From contig QCOV01000002.1 of NCBI GenBank assembly GCA_003212795.1, positions 62,001 through 126,000 on the forward strand: 64,000 nt of DNA, written 5' to 3'. The notes under the pieces are model-generated. The model saw only the letters and a program-made list of their open reading frames with translations, was not told the origin of the DNA and searched no databases. Within the stretch, counting starts at the first letter, position 1. Each line of letters begins with the position of its first letter. This DNA is from OCS116 cluster bacterium AG-435-F03 (GTDB taxonomy: Bacteria > Pseudomonadota > Alphaproteobacteria > MED-G09). Both the position numbers and the translations under genes were made by a program. Shown piece by piece: positions 38,435 through 50,782 of the stretch.

Positions 38435-41233
38435 ATGAAAAACCAAAAACAACACATATGTTTAGTAGATGGATCTACTTACATTTTTAGAGCATATCAT
38501 GCGCTTCCTCCATTAACTAGAAAGTCTGATGGATTCCCGGTTGGAGCAATATCTGGTTTTTGTAATATGCTTGATAAATTAGTAAGAGAAGAAAAAGAAA
38601 AAAAAGGTATTACACATCTCCTTGTGGTATTTGATGCTTCGGGAAAAACATTTAGAAATGATATCTATCCAGAATACAAAGCTAATCGTTCAGAAGCTCC
38701 AGAGGATTTAATACCCCAATTTCCAGTAATTAGAAAAGCAACCTCTGCTTTCAATATACCTTTTGTTGAGCTAATTGGTTATGAAGCAGATGATTTGATA
38801 GCTAGTTATGCAGAAGAGGCAAAAAAACAAAATATGAAAGTTACAATTGTATCATCTGATAAAGATTTAATGCAGTTAGTCTCTGATAATGTCTCTATGT
38901 TAGACACTATGAAAGGAAAAGTGTTCAAGAAAGAAGATGTTTTAGAAAAATTTGGAGTTTACCCAGAAAAAGTAATTGATGTTCAATCTCTAGCAGGAGA
39001 CTCAGTAGATAACATTCCTGGTATTCCAGGAATAGGAATTAAAACAGCTGCTTTATTGATTAATGAGTATGATAACTTGGAGGGTTTGTTTAAAAATTCT
39101 GAGAAGATTAAGCAAAAAAAAAGACGTGAAAATGTAATTGAATTTGAAAATCAAGCTTATATTAGTAAGCAATTAGTTACTCTCAAAAATGATGTTCCAC
39201 TACCATTACCTATAGATGAAACTTCCTTAAAAGACATAGATGCTGAAAAACTAATTAGCTTCCTAAAAGAGATGGAATTTAAAACATTTACTGAAAAGAA
39301 ATCTAGAGAATTAAATGTAGACTCTGAGAAAATAAAAGCCTCAGATCAAATTGAAAAATTTGAAAGAAAAATAACTGATAGCTCCAATAATATAAAAGAA
39401 ATTAACTCTGAATTTGATATAGAAAAATATCAAATAGTACAGAGTCTAGATGAATTAAAGCAATGGAATCTAAAGGCAGAAAATATGGGGTATATAGCTT
39501 TTGATACCGAAACAAACTCTTTAGATGCCATTAAAGCTGATATGGTTGGATTTTCTCTTTGCACATCAGAAAATGATGCTTGTTATGTGCCCTTATTGCA
39601 TGATGAAGAAGAAAATAAACAAATAGGCTTTGACGAAGCAATAAAAGCACTAAAACCAATATTAGAAGATAATGGAATAAAAAAAATTCTTCATAATATG
39701 AAATTCGATGCTCTAGTTTTGGATAAATATAATATAAAAATTCAGAATTATGATGATACCATGCTTATGTCATACTCTTTAGGATCAGGCGGAATAAGAC
39801 ACAAGCTTGATACTCTAATAGAATATTATTTTAACCACAAAGCAATATCATTTAAGGAGCTCGTAGGTAGTGGTAAAGATGAAAAAACTTTCCAAGAATT
39901 AAGCATTATAGAAGCTGGAAAATACGCTGCGGAAGATGCTGACATGACCTTAAGATTGTGGAAAAAATTAAAGTCTTCATTAGTTCAAGATAAACAAGTC
40001 AAAATATATGAAATTATTGAAAAACCTTTAGCCCATGTCATAATGAATATGGAGAATCATGGAATTTCTATAGATAAAAAAAAATTAAATGAATTATCAG
40101 AAATTTTTGAAAAAAAATTAAATAGCTTAGAAAAAGACTGCTACAAATTAATTGATGAAGAAATTAATCTTGGTTCACCAAAACAAGTAGGCGAAATATT
40201 ATTTGATAAACTTGAATTATCAGGTGGAAAGAAAACATCAACTGGTTCATGGTCAACTAATGCAGAAGTATTAGAAAATTTAGCTAACGATGGTCATGAT
40301 TTTCCAAAACTTTTACTTGAATGGAGAGCACTATCAAAACTCAAAACAACTTATTCTGACGCTTTACCTACATATTTAAATCAAAAAACAAATAGAATTC
40401 ACTCTTCTTTTTCAATGGCAACCACATCTACAGGAAGATTATCTTCATCAGATCCAAATCTTCAAAATATTCCCATTAGAAGTGAAGATGGAAGAATGAT
40501 AAGAAAAGCTTTTATTCCAGAAAAAGGCAATGTACTCATTAGTTCTGATTATAGTCAGATAGAACTAAGATTAATTGCTCATATTGCTAATGAAAAAAAT
40601 CTTATGAATGCTTTTCTTGAAGGGATAGACATTCATTCAGCTACAGCTTCCGAAGTATTTAATATATCATTAAATGATATGACACCTGAAATTAGAAGAA
40701 ATGCAAAAGCAATTAATTTTGGGATAATTTATGGCATTTCGGCATTCGGTTTAGCAAAACAGCTTAATATAAGCCGTACTGAATCTTCTGAATTTATCAA
40801 AGCTTACTTTAATAAGTATCCTTCAATTAAAGATTATATGGATGACACAAAGAAATTTGCTAGTGAAAATGGTTTTGTAAAAACCTTATTGGGTAGAAAA
40901 TGTCTTGTAGAGGATATAAATAGTAAGAATGCAGCAACTAGATCATTCATGGAAAGAGCAGCAATTAATGCGCCTATACAAGGATCCGCTGCCGACATAA
41001 TTAAAAGAGCAATGATTATTTTATCTAATAATAAAAAATTAAATGAATTAGATACAAAAATGCTTTTACAGGTTCATGATGAGTTAATTTTTGAAACAAA
41101 AGAAGAAAACTGTGAAGAGTCTATGGAAATTATAAGAAAAGAGATGGAAAATGCTCATTTACCAATACTAGAATTGAACATTCCTCTTATTGCTGATACA
41201 AATTATGGAATAAACTGGGATGAAGCTCACTAA
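38435..41233 (+). CDS. polA: DNA polymerase I
   Basis: 5'-3' exo VDGSTYIFRAYHALPPLTR, 3'-5' exo YIAFDTETNSLD, polymerase SSDYSQIELRLIAHIA, RRNAKAINFGIIYGISAFGLAKQL, LQVHDELIFE. Confidence 0.97.
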   Translation: MKNQKQHICLVDGSTYIFRAYHALPPLTRKSDGFPVGAISGFCNMLDKLVREEKEKKGITHLLVVFDASGKTFRNDIYPEYKANRSEAPEDLIPQFPVIRKATSAFNIPFVELIGYEADDLIASYAEEAKKQNMKVTIVSSDKDLMQLVSDNVSMLDTMKGKVFKKEDVLEKFGVYPEKVIDVQSLAGDSVDNIPGIPGIGIKTAALLINEYDNLEGLFKNSEKIKQKKRRENVIEFENQAYISKQLVTLKNDVPLPLPIDETSLKDIDAEKLISFLKEMEFKTFTEKKSRELNVDSEKIKASDQIEKFERKITDSSNNIKEINSEFDIEKYQIVQSLDELKQWNLKAENMGYIAFDTETNSLDAIKADMVGFSLCTSENDACYVPLLHDEEENKQIGFDEAIKALKPILEDNGIKKILHNMKFDALVLDKYNIKIQNYDDTMLMSYSLGSGGIRHKLDTLIEYYFNHKAISFKELVGSGKDEKTFQELSIIEAGKYAAEDADMTLRLWKKLKSSLVQDKQVKIYEIIEKPLAHVIMNMENHGISIDKKKLNELSEIFEKKLNSLEKDCYKLIDEEINLGSPKQVGEILFDKLELSGGKKTSTGSWSTNAEVLENLANDGHDFPKLLLEWRALSKLKTTYSDALPTYLNQKTNRIHSSFSMATTSTGRLSSSDPNLQNIPIRSEDGRMIRKAFIPEKGNVLISSDYSQIELRLIAHIANEKNLMNAFLEGIDIHSATASEVFNISLNDMTPEIRRNAKAINFGIIYGISAFGLAKQLNISRTESSEFIKAYFNKYPSIKDYMDDTKKFASENGFVKTLLGRKCLVEDINSKNAATRSFMERAAINAPIQGSAADIIKRAMIILSNNKKLNELDTKMLLQVHDELIFETKEENCEESMEIIRKEMENAHLPILELNIPLIADTNYGINWDEAH

Positions 41234-41235
41234 TT

Positions 41236-42858
41236 TTATTCTGCAGCTTGAAGATTTGGAGCAGCATCTATTATATCAATATCTACATATGGTTTAAAAA
41301 CATCAAAGTTATCAGAAAACATCTTTACTAGTTTCTGTGCTTGTAAATCATAACCTTCTTTATCTTCCCAAGTTTCTCTTGGATTGAGAATTTTTGTATC
41401 AACTCCTTCAACTGCTACGGGGACTTCAAAACCAAAATTTTCATCAATTCTCATATCTGAAGATAATAAAGAGCCAGTGAGGGCTGATGATAACAATTTT
41501 CGTGTCGCACCAATTGGCATTCTCTCACCTGTTCCATAAGGTCCACCCGTCCACCCAGTATTAACAAGCCAACATTTTACACTATGCTCAGCAATAAGCT
41601 TTTGCAGTAACTTTCCATATTCAGAAGGGTGTCTTGGCATAAATGGTGCCCCAAAACAGGCAGAGAAAGTTGCTTCTGGTTCAGTTACGCCCTTTTCAGT
41701 TCCAGCGACTTTTGCAGTATACCCTGAAAGAAAATGGTACATAGTCTGAGAAGCAGATAATTTTGCAATTGGTGGAAGAACTCCAAATGCATCACATGTT
41801 AATAGAATTATATTCTTTGGCATGCATGTTCTTCCTGTTTCACTAGCATTAGGAATAAAAGATAGGGGATATGCACCTCTTGTATTCTCAGCAAGCGAAC
41901 TGTCGTCTAAATCAATTTCTCCAGAAGATTTATCAATAACAACATTTTCTAAGATTGTTCCTCTTAATTTTGTTGTTTGATAAATTTCAGGTTCAGCTTG
42001 TTCAGAAAGCCTGATCATCTTAGCATAACAACCGCCTTCAAAATTAAAAACACCATTACTTGACCAACCATGCTCATCATCACCAATCAAAATTCTATTT
42101 GGATCGGCTGATAGAGTTGTTTTTCCAGTTCCAGATAAACCAAAAAATATTGCTGGATCCTCATCTTGACCAACATTGACTGAACAATGCATAGGCATAA
42201 CATTCTTAGGGGGCAGTAAATAATTCAACATTGAAAAAACAGATTTCTTTATCTCTCCTGCATATGAAGTGCCTACAATTATGACTAATTTCTTTTCAAA
42301 ATTGACTGCAATTAAAGTTTCAGAAGAACAACCATGTCTTGATGTATCAGCTTTAAAACTTGGTATATCAATTATGATAAATTCAGGATTAAATTCAGAT
42401 TTTTCTTCTTCTTTAACTTCAATTAACAAATTTTGTATAAACAGAGAATGCCAAGCATATTCTGTATAAACTCTTGTACTCAATCGGTAATCAAGATCTG
42501 CTCCACCAAATAAATCTTGAACATATAATTCCTTTTCTTCACAAAAATTCAAAACATCTTTATATAGATTATCAAAATTTTCTTCTGTAATTGACTTATT
42601 GTTATCCCACCAAATTGAATCTTCATTTTGATCATTTTTAACAATGAATTTATCATTTGCTGATCGGCCAGTATGTATTCCAGTTTCAACAACAAGAACT
42701 TCATCTTTTGATAATAAACCTTGTCCGTTTGAAATTGTTATATCATAAATATCATCTCTATTGAGATTCCAATTAACTTTTTTTAGATTTTTAAAGCCAT
42801 GACTATCAGTCCCAACTTTAGAAAAATTTTCACCCACATTTTCCAATTTAATGCTCAC
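41236..42858 (-). CDS. pckA: Phosphoenolpyruvate carboxykinase (ATP)
   Basis: [44 protein letters not shown]-like segment, [24 protein letters not shown]. Confidence 0.97.
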   Translation of the reverse strand: MSIKLENVGENFSKVGTDSHGFKNLKKVNWNLNRDDIYDITISNGQGLLSKDEVLVVETGIHTGRSANDKFIVKNDQNEDSIWWDNNKSITEENFDNLYKDVLNFCEEKELYVQDLFGGADLDYRLSTRVYTEYAWHSLFIQNLLIEVKEEEKSEFNPEFIIIDIPSFKADTSRHGCSSETLIAVNFEKKLVIIVGTSYAGEIKKSVFSMLNYLLPPKNVMPMHCSVNVGQDEDPAIFFGLSGTGKTTLSADPNRILIGDDEHGWSSNGVFNFEGGCYAKMIRLSEQAEPEIYQTTKLRGTILENVVIDKSSGEIDLDDSSLAENTRGAYPLSFIPNASETGRTCMPKNIILLTCDAFGVLPPIAKLSASQTMYHFLSGYTAKVAGTEKGVTEPEATFSACFGAPFMPRHPSEYGKLLQKLIAEHSVKCWLVNTGWTGGPYGTGERMPIGATRKLLSSALTGSLLSSDMRIDENFGFEVPVAVEGVDTKILNPRETWEDKEGYDLQAQKLVKMFSDNFDVFKPYVDIDIIDAAPNLQAAE

Positions 42859-42950
42859 TAAAATTAATAAATATTTATAACAGAAAGTTATAAACTTATA
42901 AATAAGGTATTATATACTTTTTCAAAAAAATAAATTAATTTATTAGATAA

Positions 42951-43643
42951 ATGGTAAAAATTTGTTTGATAGATGATGATCAAAATATTCTAGCATCACT
43001 AAGTCTTGCTTTGAAGTCTGAAAAATTTGAGGTCGAAACATATTCTGATGGAATAGCTGGGCTAGAAGCCCTTAAAGATAATAATTTTGATATAGCAATA
43101 TTAGATATTAAAATGCCAAGATTGGATGGATTAGAAGTATTACAAAAACTAAGAAATTCGTCTGACATACCAGTTATTTTCCTAACATCTAAAGATGACG
43201 AAATTGATCAACTATTAGGATTAAAAATGGGTGCTGATGACTATATTACCAAACCTTTTTCTCAAAAATTATTAATTGAAAGAGTGAAAGTAATACTTAA
43301 AAGGACATCATCTTTGAGTAAAGAAAATGAAGCCAATAGTGACTCTTTAATTGAGCGTGGAAATTTACTTTTAAATATGGATCGGCATGAATGTCATTGG
43401 AAGGAAGAAAGAATAAAATTAACTGTTACAGAGTTTTTATTACTTGAAAGTTTAGTAAATCGACCTGGGTATGTAAAAAATAGAGATCAACTGATGTCTG
43501 CAGCATATAGTGATGATTTATATGTTGATGATAGGACTATTGACAGTCATATCAAAAGAATTAGAAGAAAATTTAAAGCAATTGATAAAGATTTTAACTC
43601 TATTGAAACTTTATATGGAGTTGGATACAGATTTAACCAATAA
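42951..43643 (+). CDS. chvI: OmpR-family response regulator ChvI
   Basis: [50 protein letters not shown], wHTH C-terminus; adjacent to chvG and pckA, the classic alphaproteobacterial order. Confidence 0.92.
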   Translation: MVKICLIDDDQNILASLSLALKSEKFEVETYSDGIAGLEALKDNNFDIAILDIKMPRLDGLEVLQKLRNSSDIPVIFLTSKDDEIDQLLGLKMGADDYITKPFSQKLLIERVKVILKRTSSLSKENEANSDSLIERGNLLLNMDRHECHWKEERIKLTVTEFLLLESLVNRPGYVKNRDQLMSAAYSDDLYVDDRTIDSHIKRIRRKFKAIDKDFNSIETLYGVGYRFNQ

Positions 43644-43648
43644 AAAAT

Positions 43649-45169
43649 ATGCTTAATTTATTTAAACCAAGATCTTTAGGGGCAAGAATTATAGCCATAA
43701 ATTTTATTGGGTTAATGCTTTTAGCCCTAGGCTTTATATATATAGACAAATCAGAAGATAATTTGGTCAAGGCAAGAATTGAGGCTCTACTGGTTCAGGC
43801 TAATTTATTTGCGTTTTCTTTTGATTTAGATCCAGAAATCAGAGAAAACTTCAGGGAAAACTTAAATAAATTCATATTAAAGAGACAAGAAGATAATAAA
43901 TTCATAACAACTCGAACTAGAATATTTGATAGGGATTTACAAATTATTTTCGATACAAGTGATTTCGATGATCGTGAATCATCTAGTGCAAATATTCGTA
44001 AAACATATATCGATAATTTTTTTGAGGTTTTGGAAAACTATTTTGGAAGAAATGCACAAATTTTGCCTCAAACAGGTTTTTCTCCTTCAGATATCAATGA
44101 AGCTCTTGATGGTAATGCAGTAGCAAAAGAATACAAATTAGATAATGGTGGAATAATTGTTCATGTTACAGTTCCAGTATTAAACAATAATGAAATTGTA
44201 AATGCATTGCTTCTTACAACCGAGGAAGGTGATATTGGTTTAATTCTTCAAGAAGGAAGACAAGGTTTCGTAAGGGTATTTATAATTACAATATTTGTTA
44301 CACTCTTTCTATCAATTGCCCTGTCAACCACTATAGCGAGACCATTGACAAGATTATCAACTGCAGCGGAACAAGTTACTGATGCAGGAATTGGTGATAC
44401 TCCAATTATGGATGATAGAAGAGATGAAATTGGTACACTCTCAAGAGCTATCAGAAGAATGACAGTAGCCCTACAAGATAGGGTAAATGCTGTTGAAGCT
44501 TTTGCTGCCGATGTTGCTCATGAAGTCAAAAATCCATTAACTTCGTTACAAAGTGCTATCGAAACTTTAAATACTTCACAAAGTGAAGATGAAAAAAAAG
44601 AACTTATTTTAATTGCATTCAAAGATCTTAAAAGGCTCGATAGATTAATTTCGGACATTTCTTCAAGCTCAAGATTAGAAGTTGAATTAGCGAAGGGTGA
44701 GTTTGAAAATATCGATTTAAAAGATGTTTTGGCCTCTGTCATTGAGGTAACTGAATCAACATTAATTAAAAAATACGGGGTTGATATTAAATATAGAAAT
44801 ATAAATGAAGATATTTTAATTAGTGGAATAGGTGACAAAATTGCCCAAGTTTTTCATAATCTAATTGATAATGCTTTGTCATTTTCATCTAAGGGTGATT
44901 GTATAGATATTTCAATATGGAAAAGTAATACAGGTGCAATTGTCGAAATAAAAGATAATGGCCCAGGAATACCAAAAGAAAGTTTATTAAAAGTTTTTGA
45001 TAGATTCTATACTTATAGACCAAACGATAAAAGCTTTGGAAATAATTCGGGATTGGGTTTGTCAATTTGTAAACAAATAGTAAAAACACATGGTGGTTCA
45101 ATTATTGCTGGAAATAAAGAAAATGGTGGAGCCATATTTACAGTTACTTTTCCTTTGGTTAATAAATAA
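43649..45169 (+). CDS. chvG: Sensor histidine kinase ChvG
   Basis: Two TM segments, HAMP, FAADVAHEVKNPLTSLQSAIETL H-box, DNGPGIP and GLGLSICKQIVKTHGG. Confidence 0.92.
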   Translation: MLNLFKPRSLGARIIAINFIGLMLLALGFIYIDKSEDNLVKARIEALLVQANLFAFSFDLDPEIRENFRENLNKFILKRQEDNKFITTRTRIFDRDLQIIFDTSDFDDRESSSANIRKTYIDNFFEVLENYFGRNAQILPQTGFSPSDINEALDGNAVAKEYKLDNGGIIVHVTVPVLNNNEIVNALLLTTEEGDIGLILQEGRQGFVRVFIITIFVTLFLSIALSTTIARPLTRLSTAAEQVTDAGIGDTPIMDDRRDEIGTLSRAIRRMTVALQDRVNAVEAFAADVAHEVKNPLTSLQSAIETLNTSQSEDEKKELILIAFKDLKRLDRLISDISSSSRLEVELAKGEFENIDLKDVLASVIEVTESTLIKKYGVDIKYRNINEDILISGIGDKIAQVFHNLIDNALSFSSKGDCIDISIWKSNTGAIVEIKDNGPGIPKESLLKVFDRFYTYRPNDKSFGNNSGLGLSICKQIVKTHGGSIIAGNKENGGAIFTVTFPLVNK

Positions 45170-45184
45170 ATAGAGGTAGATAAT

Positions 45185-45592
45185 TTGATTGGTTTAATAA
45201 TAATTACACATGGCAACCTTGCAATTGAGTTAAAAAGCTCTCTAGAGAATATTATTGGTCCTCAAAAAAATCTTGAGACCGTTTGTATTGGTTATGATGA
45301 CGATGTAGATAAAAGAAAAGAAGAAGTAAAAGATTTAATTACCAAAGTTGATAGCGGTGAAGGAGTAATACTTTTAACGGAAATGTTTGGAAATACACCC
45401 TCTAACTTATTAATTTCATTAATTGAAGAAAATAAAATAGAAATGATTGGTGGCATTAATTTACCTTTACTGGTAAAACTTGGATCCCTAAGAGAGAATA
45501 CAAATATACAGGAAGTTATACAATCTGCTGTAGATGCTGGCCATAAATATATAGGTATAGCAAGCGAAATTTTATCAAAAGAGGATAATTAA
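45185..45592 (+). CDS. PTS system EIIA component, mannose/fructose family (ManX-like; TTG start)
   Basis: IGLIIITHGNLAIELKSSLENIIG (phosphorylatable His), GVILLTEMFGNTPSNLLISLI. Confidence 0.9.
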   Translation: MIGLIIITHGNLAIELKSSLENIIGPQKNLETVCIGYDDDVDKRKEEVKDLITKVDSGEGVILLTEMFGNTPSNLLISLIEENKIEMIGGINLPLLVKLGSLRENTNIQEVIQSAVDAGHKYIGIASEILSKEDN

Positions 45593-45601
45593 AATATATA
45601 A

Positions 45602-46918
<1,317 letters not shown>

Positions 46919-46926
46919 ATTTTATT

Positions 46927-47247
46927 CTAATGTTGTGATGGTGGCATTTTAACTTTCAAACCATCAAATTCTTCAGTTATTGGAATTTGACAACCTAATC
47001 TTGAACTATCTTCTTTATATTCATGAAAATCCAGCATGCTTTCTTCCTCATCACTCATGGAAGACATTTTATCTTTCCATTCATCTTCAATAAAAACCAT
47101 GCATGTTGCACAAGCACAACCTCCTCCGCAATCAGCATCAATACCTGGTATTGAATTAGATACTGCCCCTTCCATGATTGAAGTACCAACATCAACATCA
47201 ACTGTATGCTCAGTACCATCATGTTCTATATAAATAATTTTAACCAT
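46927..47247 (-). CDS. 2Fe-2S ferredoxin (putidaredoxin/adrenodoxin type)
   Basis: DADCGGGCACATCMVFI...RLGCQIPI four-cysteine motif. Confidence 0.93.
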   Translation of the reverse strand: MVKIIYIEHDGTEHTVDVDVGTSIMEGAVSNSIPGIDADCGGGCACATCMVFIEDEWKDKMSSMSDEEESMLDFHEYKEDSSRLGCQIPITEEFDGLKVKMPPSQH

Positions 47248-47303
47248 AATTACCCCCGTAAATATTATTATTTAATAAAGATATTATTAAAAAAAATCTA
47301 TAA

Positions 47304-48521
47304 TTAGTTTGCAACTTCCTTAATTGGAATAGTTTCATCAGAAAGTCGATTTTTATCTATTAAAATTTTTTCAGAAATAAGTTTTCTAGACATCATATGC
47401 TCTGCCGGTCGATTTACACAATCTGAAGCAGTAATTCTATTATCTTTTGTATAAAAAACAGCAAAAGATTGTTTTTTTGTATCACCTCGAACAACGATAT
47501 CATCATAATTATCCAATAATCCTACAATTTGGAGCTTTGTTTCATATTGATCAGACCAAAACCAAGGAACCTGATTATAAGAAATATTTTCGCCCATAAT
47601 CGAAGCAGCAACTGTTTTTCCTTGCTCAATAGCATTATGGACAGATTCCAGTCTTATATTTTTATTATAAAAAATATTTGGATGAATAGTACAGTCACCT
47701 GCAGAAAATACAGAGCCATTTGAGGTTCTACAAAATTCATCAACTATAACTCCATTTTTAACGTCTAGACCAGACTCCAAAGCAAGAGTATCGCATGGTA
47801 GAACGCCTATACCCACAATAACAAAATCAGATACTATTCCTCCATTTGAAGTAATAACCTCAACCCCTTTATTATTTTTTTCTAGCCCCTCAACCGATGT
47901 ATTAGTTAACACTTCAACACCAGCTTGCCTATGAATTTTAGTATAAAAACTGGATATAGTCTCACTTGTCACACGTTCAAGAATTCTTGAAGCCATTTCT
48001 ACAATTGTAACTTGTAATCCCAATTTATTAATAATTGCCGCTACCTCAAGACCAATATAACCTCCCCCAATTATGGTAACTTTGTTGGATTCTTTAATTT
48101 TATCTCTAATTTTTAGAACATCTTCGATAGACCTAAGGTAAAAAACTTTATCCGATATCTTTTTATCAACATCAATTTTTCGTGGAATAGTGCCTGTAGC
48201 TATAACAAGATTATCATAATTTTCTTTTTTATTATCTTCTAAAAAGATTTCTTTGTTTTCTGTATCAATTCTTTGAACATAGGAGTTTAAATTTATTACA
48301 ATTTGATTTTCTGTGTAAAATTTTTCTGGCTTAAAAAACAATCGCTCTTTATCTAATTCTCCCATAAGAAATTTTTTAGATAAAGGAGGTCTCTGATATG
48401 GTAAATAATTTTCTGAACAAAAGATTTTTATTTCACCATCATATTCCTTATTTTTCAAGCTTGTTGCAGTTTGACAAGCTGCTTGACCACCCCCAATAAT
48501 TAATGTTTTTTCTTTACTCAT
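47304..48521 (-). CDS. FAD-dependent ferredoxin reductase (putidaredoxin reductase-like)
   Basis: TLIIGGGQAACQTATSL, YLPYQRPPLSKKFLMGE, VTIIGGGYIGLEVAA, VFSAGDCTIHPN. Confidence 0.9.
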   Translation of the reverse strand: MSKEKTLIIGGGQAACQTATSLKNKEYDGEIKIFCSENYLPYQRPPLSKKFLMGELDKERLFFKPEKFYTENQIVINLNSYVQRIDTENKEIFLEDNKKENYDNLVIATGTIPRKIDVDKKISDKVFYLRSIEDVLKIRDKIKESNKVTIIGGGYIGLEVAAIINKLGLQVTIVEMASRILERVTSETISSFYTKIHRQAGVEVLTNTSVEGLEKNNKGVEVITSNGGIVSDFVIVGIGVLPCDTLALESGLDVKNGVIVDEFCRTSNGSVFSAGDCTIHPNIFYNKNIRLESVHNAIEQGKTVAASIMGENISYNQVPWFWSDQYETKLQIVGLLDNYDDIVVRGDTKKQSFAVFYTKDNRITASDCVNRPAEHMMSRKLISEKILIDKNRLSDETIPIKEVAN

Positions 48522-48605
48522 AAAATTACCTTATGCAGGATTACTTTGATAAAAGTTTACAGCAGTATATATTAGCGAGACCTTTTAAAAAACTAAATTT
48601 AGAAA

Positions 48606-49079
48606 ATGAAAGACTTAATTTTTAAATCAGAATCAGTTCAAGATACAGAGAAATTTGCTGATAGGATAGCAACTCTAATAAAAAAACATGACCTTATTTT
48701 ACTTAAAGGTGAGCTTGGTAGCGGAAAAACTACATTTACTCGATCAATAATTAATTCAAAATATTTTGCTAACGATATAAACCATATCGTGCCATCGCCG
48801 ACATTTAATCTTTTACAAATATATGAATTTGGCAATAGAAAAATAGGTCATGCTGATTTATATAGAGTACAAAATAAAGAGGAAATAACTGTTTTAGATC
48901 TGCAAAAAATTGTAGATGAAGGGTCTCTAATTGTAGAGTGGCCAGAAATAATAGATTCATCAATTTCAGCAAATATTCTAAACATTAATTTTGAAATTCA
49001 CAATAACTCAATCAACCTCCTAGTTGAAGATGGGGGTGGTTGGAAAGATAGAATCAGATCAATATCCTTTAAGTCATGA
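48606..49079 (+). CDS. tsaE: tRNA threonylcarbamoyladenosine biosynthesis ATPase TsaE
   Basis: Walker A LLKGELGSGKTTFTRSII, PSPTFNLLQIYE, HADLYRV, IVEWPEII. Confidence 0.93.
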   Translation: MKDLIFKSESVQDTEKFADRIATLIKKHDLILLKGELGSGKTTFTRSIINSKYFANDINHIVPSPTFNLLQIYEFGNRKIGHADLYRVQNKEEITVLDLQKIVDEGSLIVEWPEIIDSSISANILNINFEIHNNSINLLVEDGGGWKDRIRSISFKS

Positions 49080-50401
49080 CAGAAGAAACTGAATGCGTTT
49101 TTGATTTTGAAACTAATGGAACAGATAAGGGTTTTAGACTTCCTCACCAATTAGCAGTTATTGATTTAAATAATTTAGATAATTTATCAGTAATTAATAA
49201 TAGATTGCCAACATATGATTTACCAAGTCCTGGAGCTTTAAAAGCGACCTCTACGCCATGGAAAAAGCTTATGGAAGGACCAAGCCTTTATGAAAGTATT
49301 CCTAAAATCTTAGAGAGTCTAGATTACGATATTTTATGGGCATATAATTCACAGTACGACTCGAATGTACTAACGGAAGCGCTTTATACATCAGGTTTTT
49401 TCCCATACCCCCATAAGATGGGTGATAAAGTTATATGTGATGCGTTACCATTTATATCACTTGCTGGAAAGATTTATCCTGAAACTATAAAAACACCAGA
49501 AGTAATCAATGGTAAAAGAGACCAATCCTTATCAAATGTTTTTATGAATAATTTTGCAAAGGATGAAAGTATAATTTGGCATCAAGCAGATGGAGATGTC
49601 AAAGCAACAGCTAAATTATTAAGTAAAATTAAATTAGAACAGCCAGATTATTGGGAAACAAGAACTAAAATGTTTTCAAAATTTACAAGATATAAAATTT
49701 TTTCTGATAAAGCCAAATTTGCAACATATTACTTTCCTAAACAAAAAATTACTGAATTCGTTCCAATAGTAGATATTGATACTGATAATTTTTACTCTAT
49801 CAATTTAGAGGAATTCTTTGAAAATGGATGCCTAACAGAAAAAAATATAGCAACTTTAGAACAAGGTAAAAAACCAAAGTGGTTAAAAGAGACTTATCTT
49901 AAAACTCCTGGAATAATATTTTGTCCTGATTGGTTCAATTTACAAGAAAAATATCAACTTCCATCAAGTGACCAAATAGAAATAATATCAAATCTTATTA
50001 AAGATCATTTACCTTTAAAAAAAGAATGGCCGAAAAATGAAAGTGATCATTTAGAAACACAAATATTTGGATTTCCAGCAAATGAGGATAAATTTGCATG
50101 GGAGGAATTTCATAACGCAAGCTCATGGGATAAAAAAATCCAAATAAAATTCTCTGATAAAAGGTCAAAAAGAATAGCTCAAAGAATTATATTTGATAAT
50201 TCACCTGAAACAATTGATGAAGAGCCCTACAAAGTTTTGCTGGAATTTATTAAGTCAAGATGGCTGTCCAATGATTTTAAAAGTCCATGGATAACAATTC
50301 CGAATGCCCTAAGAGAAATTGAAAAGTTCGAAGAACAGGGAGAGAAAAAAATCTTTGAGGGTTATAAAGACTATCTTATGGAGATGAAAGAAAACTTATA
50401 A
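49076..50401 (+). CDS. Exodeoxyribonuclease I-like (SbcB) DnaQ-fold exonuclease
   Basis: DEDD motifs VFDFETNGTD, AYNSQYDSNVL, HQADGDVKAT; PSPGALKATSTPWKKLMEG resembles the ExoI PSPEA..TG segment; C-terminal region consistent with ExoI domains. Confidence 0.75.
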   Translation: MTEETECVFDFETNGTDKGFRLPHQLAVIDLNNLDNLSVINNRLPTYDLPSPGALKATSTPWKKLMEGPSLYESIPKILESLDYDILWAYNSQYDSNVLTEALYTSGFFPYPHKMGDKVICDALPFISLAGKIYPETIKTPEVINGKRDQSLSNVFMNNFAKDESIIWHQADGDVKATAKLLSKIKLEQPDYWETRTKMFSKFTRYKIFSDKAKFATYYFPKQKITEFVPIVDIDTDNFYSINLEEFFENGCLTEKNIATLEQGKKPKWLKETYLKTPGIIFCPDWFNLQEKYQLPSSDQIEIISNLIKDHLPLKKEWPKNESDHLETQIFGFPANEDKFAWEEFHNASSWDKKIQIKFSDKRSKRIAQRIIFDNSPETIDEEPYKVLLEFIKSRWLSNDFKSPWITIPNALREIEKFEEQGEKKIFEGYKDYLMEMKENL

Positions 50402-50461
50402 AATTACTTGAATGATTGAGATGATTTTTTTAGCTTAATGTAATTGATTCTAGGAGATGTT

Positions 50462-50782
50462 ATGACATTAATAAATATTACTGATGAAGAATTTGAAGAT
50501 TCTATTTTAAAGAACTCTGGCGTTTGTTTGGTTGATTTTTGGGCTGAATGGTGTGGACCATGTAAACAAATTTCACCAATTCTTGAAGAAATTGCTTCAG
50601 AGAAAAATAATGATATAACTATCGCAAAGATAAATATTGACGAAAATCCAAGAGTTGCAACTGATTATGGAATTAGGAGCATACCAACTATGCTTTTGTT
50701 TAGTAATGGAGAACTTAAAGATACAAAAGTAGGTGCTCTACCCAAACAAGAATTAAATGATTGGATTAAAAGTAATAGTTAA
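50462..50782 (+). CDS. trxA: Thioredoxin
   Basis: VDFWAEWCGPCKQISPILEEIA, YGIRSIPTMLLFSNGE; AGGAG SD precedes ATG 50462 (ORF-track start 50444). Confidence 0.96.
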   Translation: MTLINITDEEFEDSILKNSGVCLVDFWAEWCGPCKQISPILEEIASEKNNDITIAKINIDENPRVATDYGIRSIPTMLLFSNGELKDTKVGALPKQELNDWIKSNS

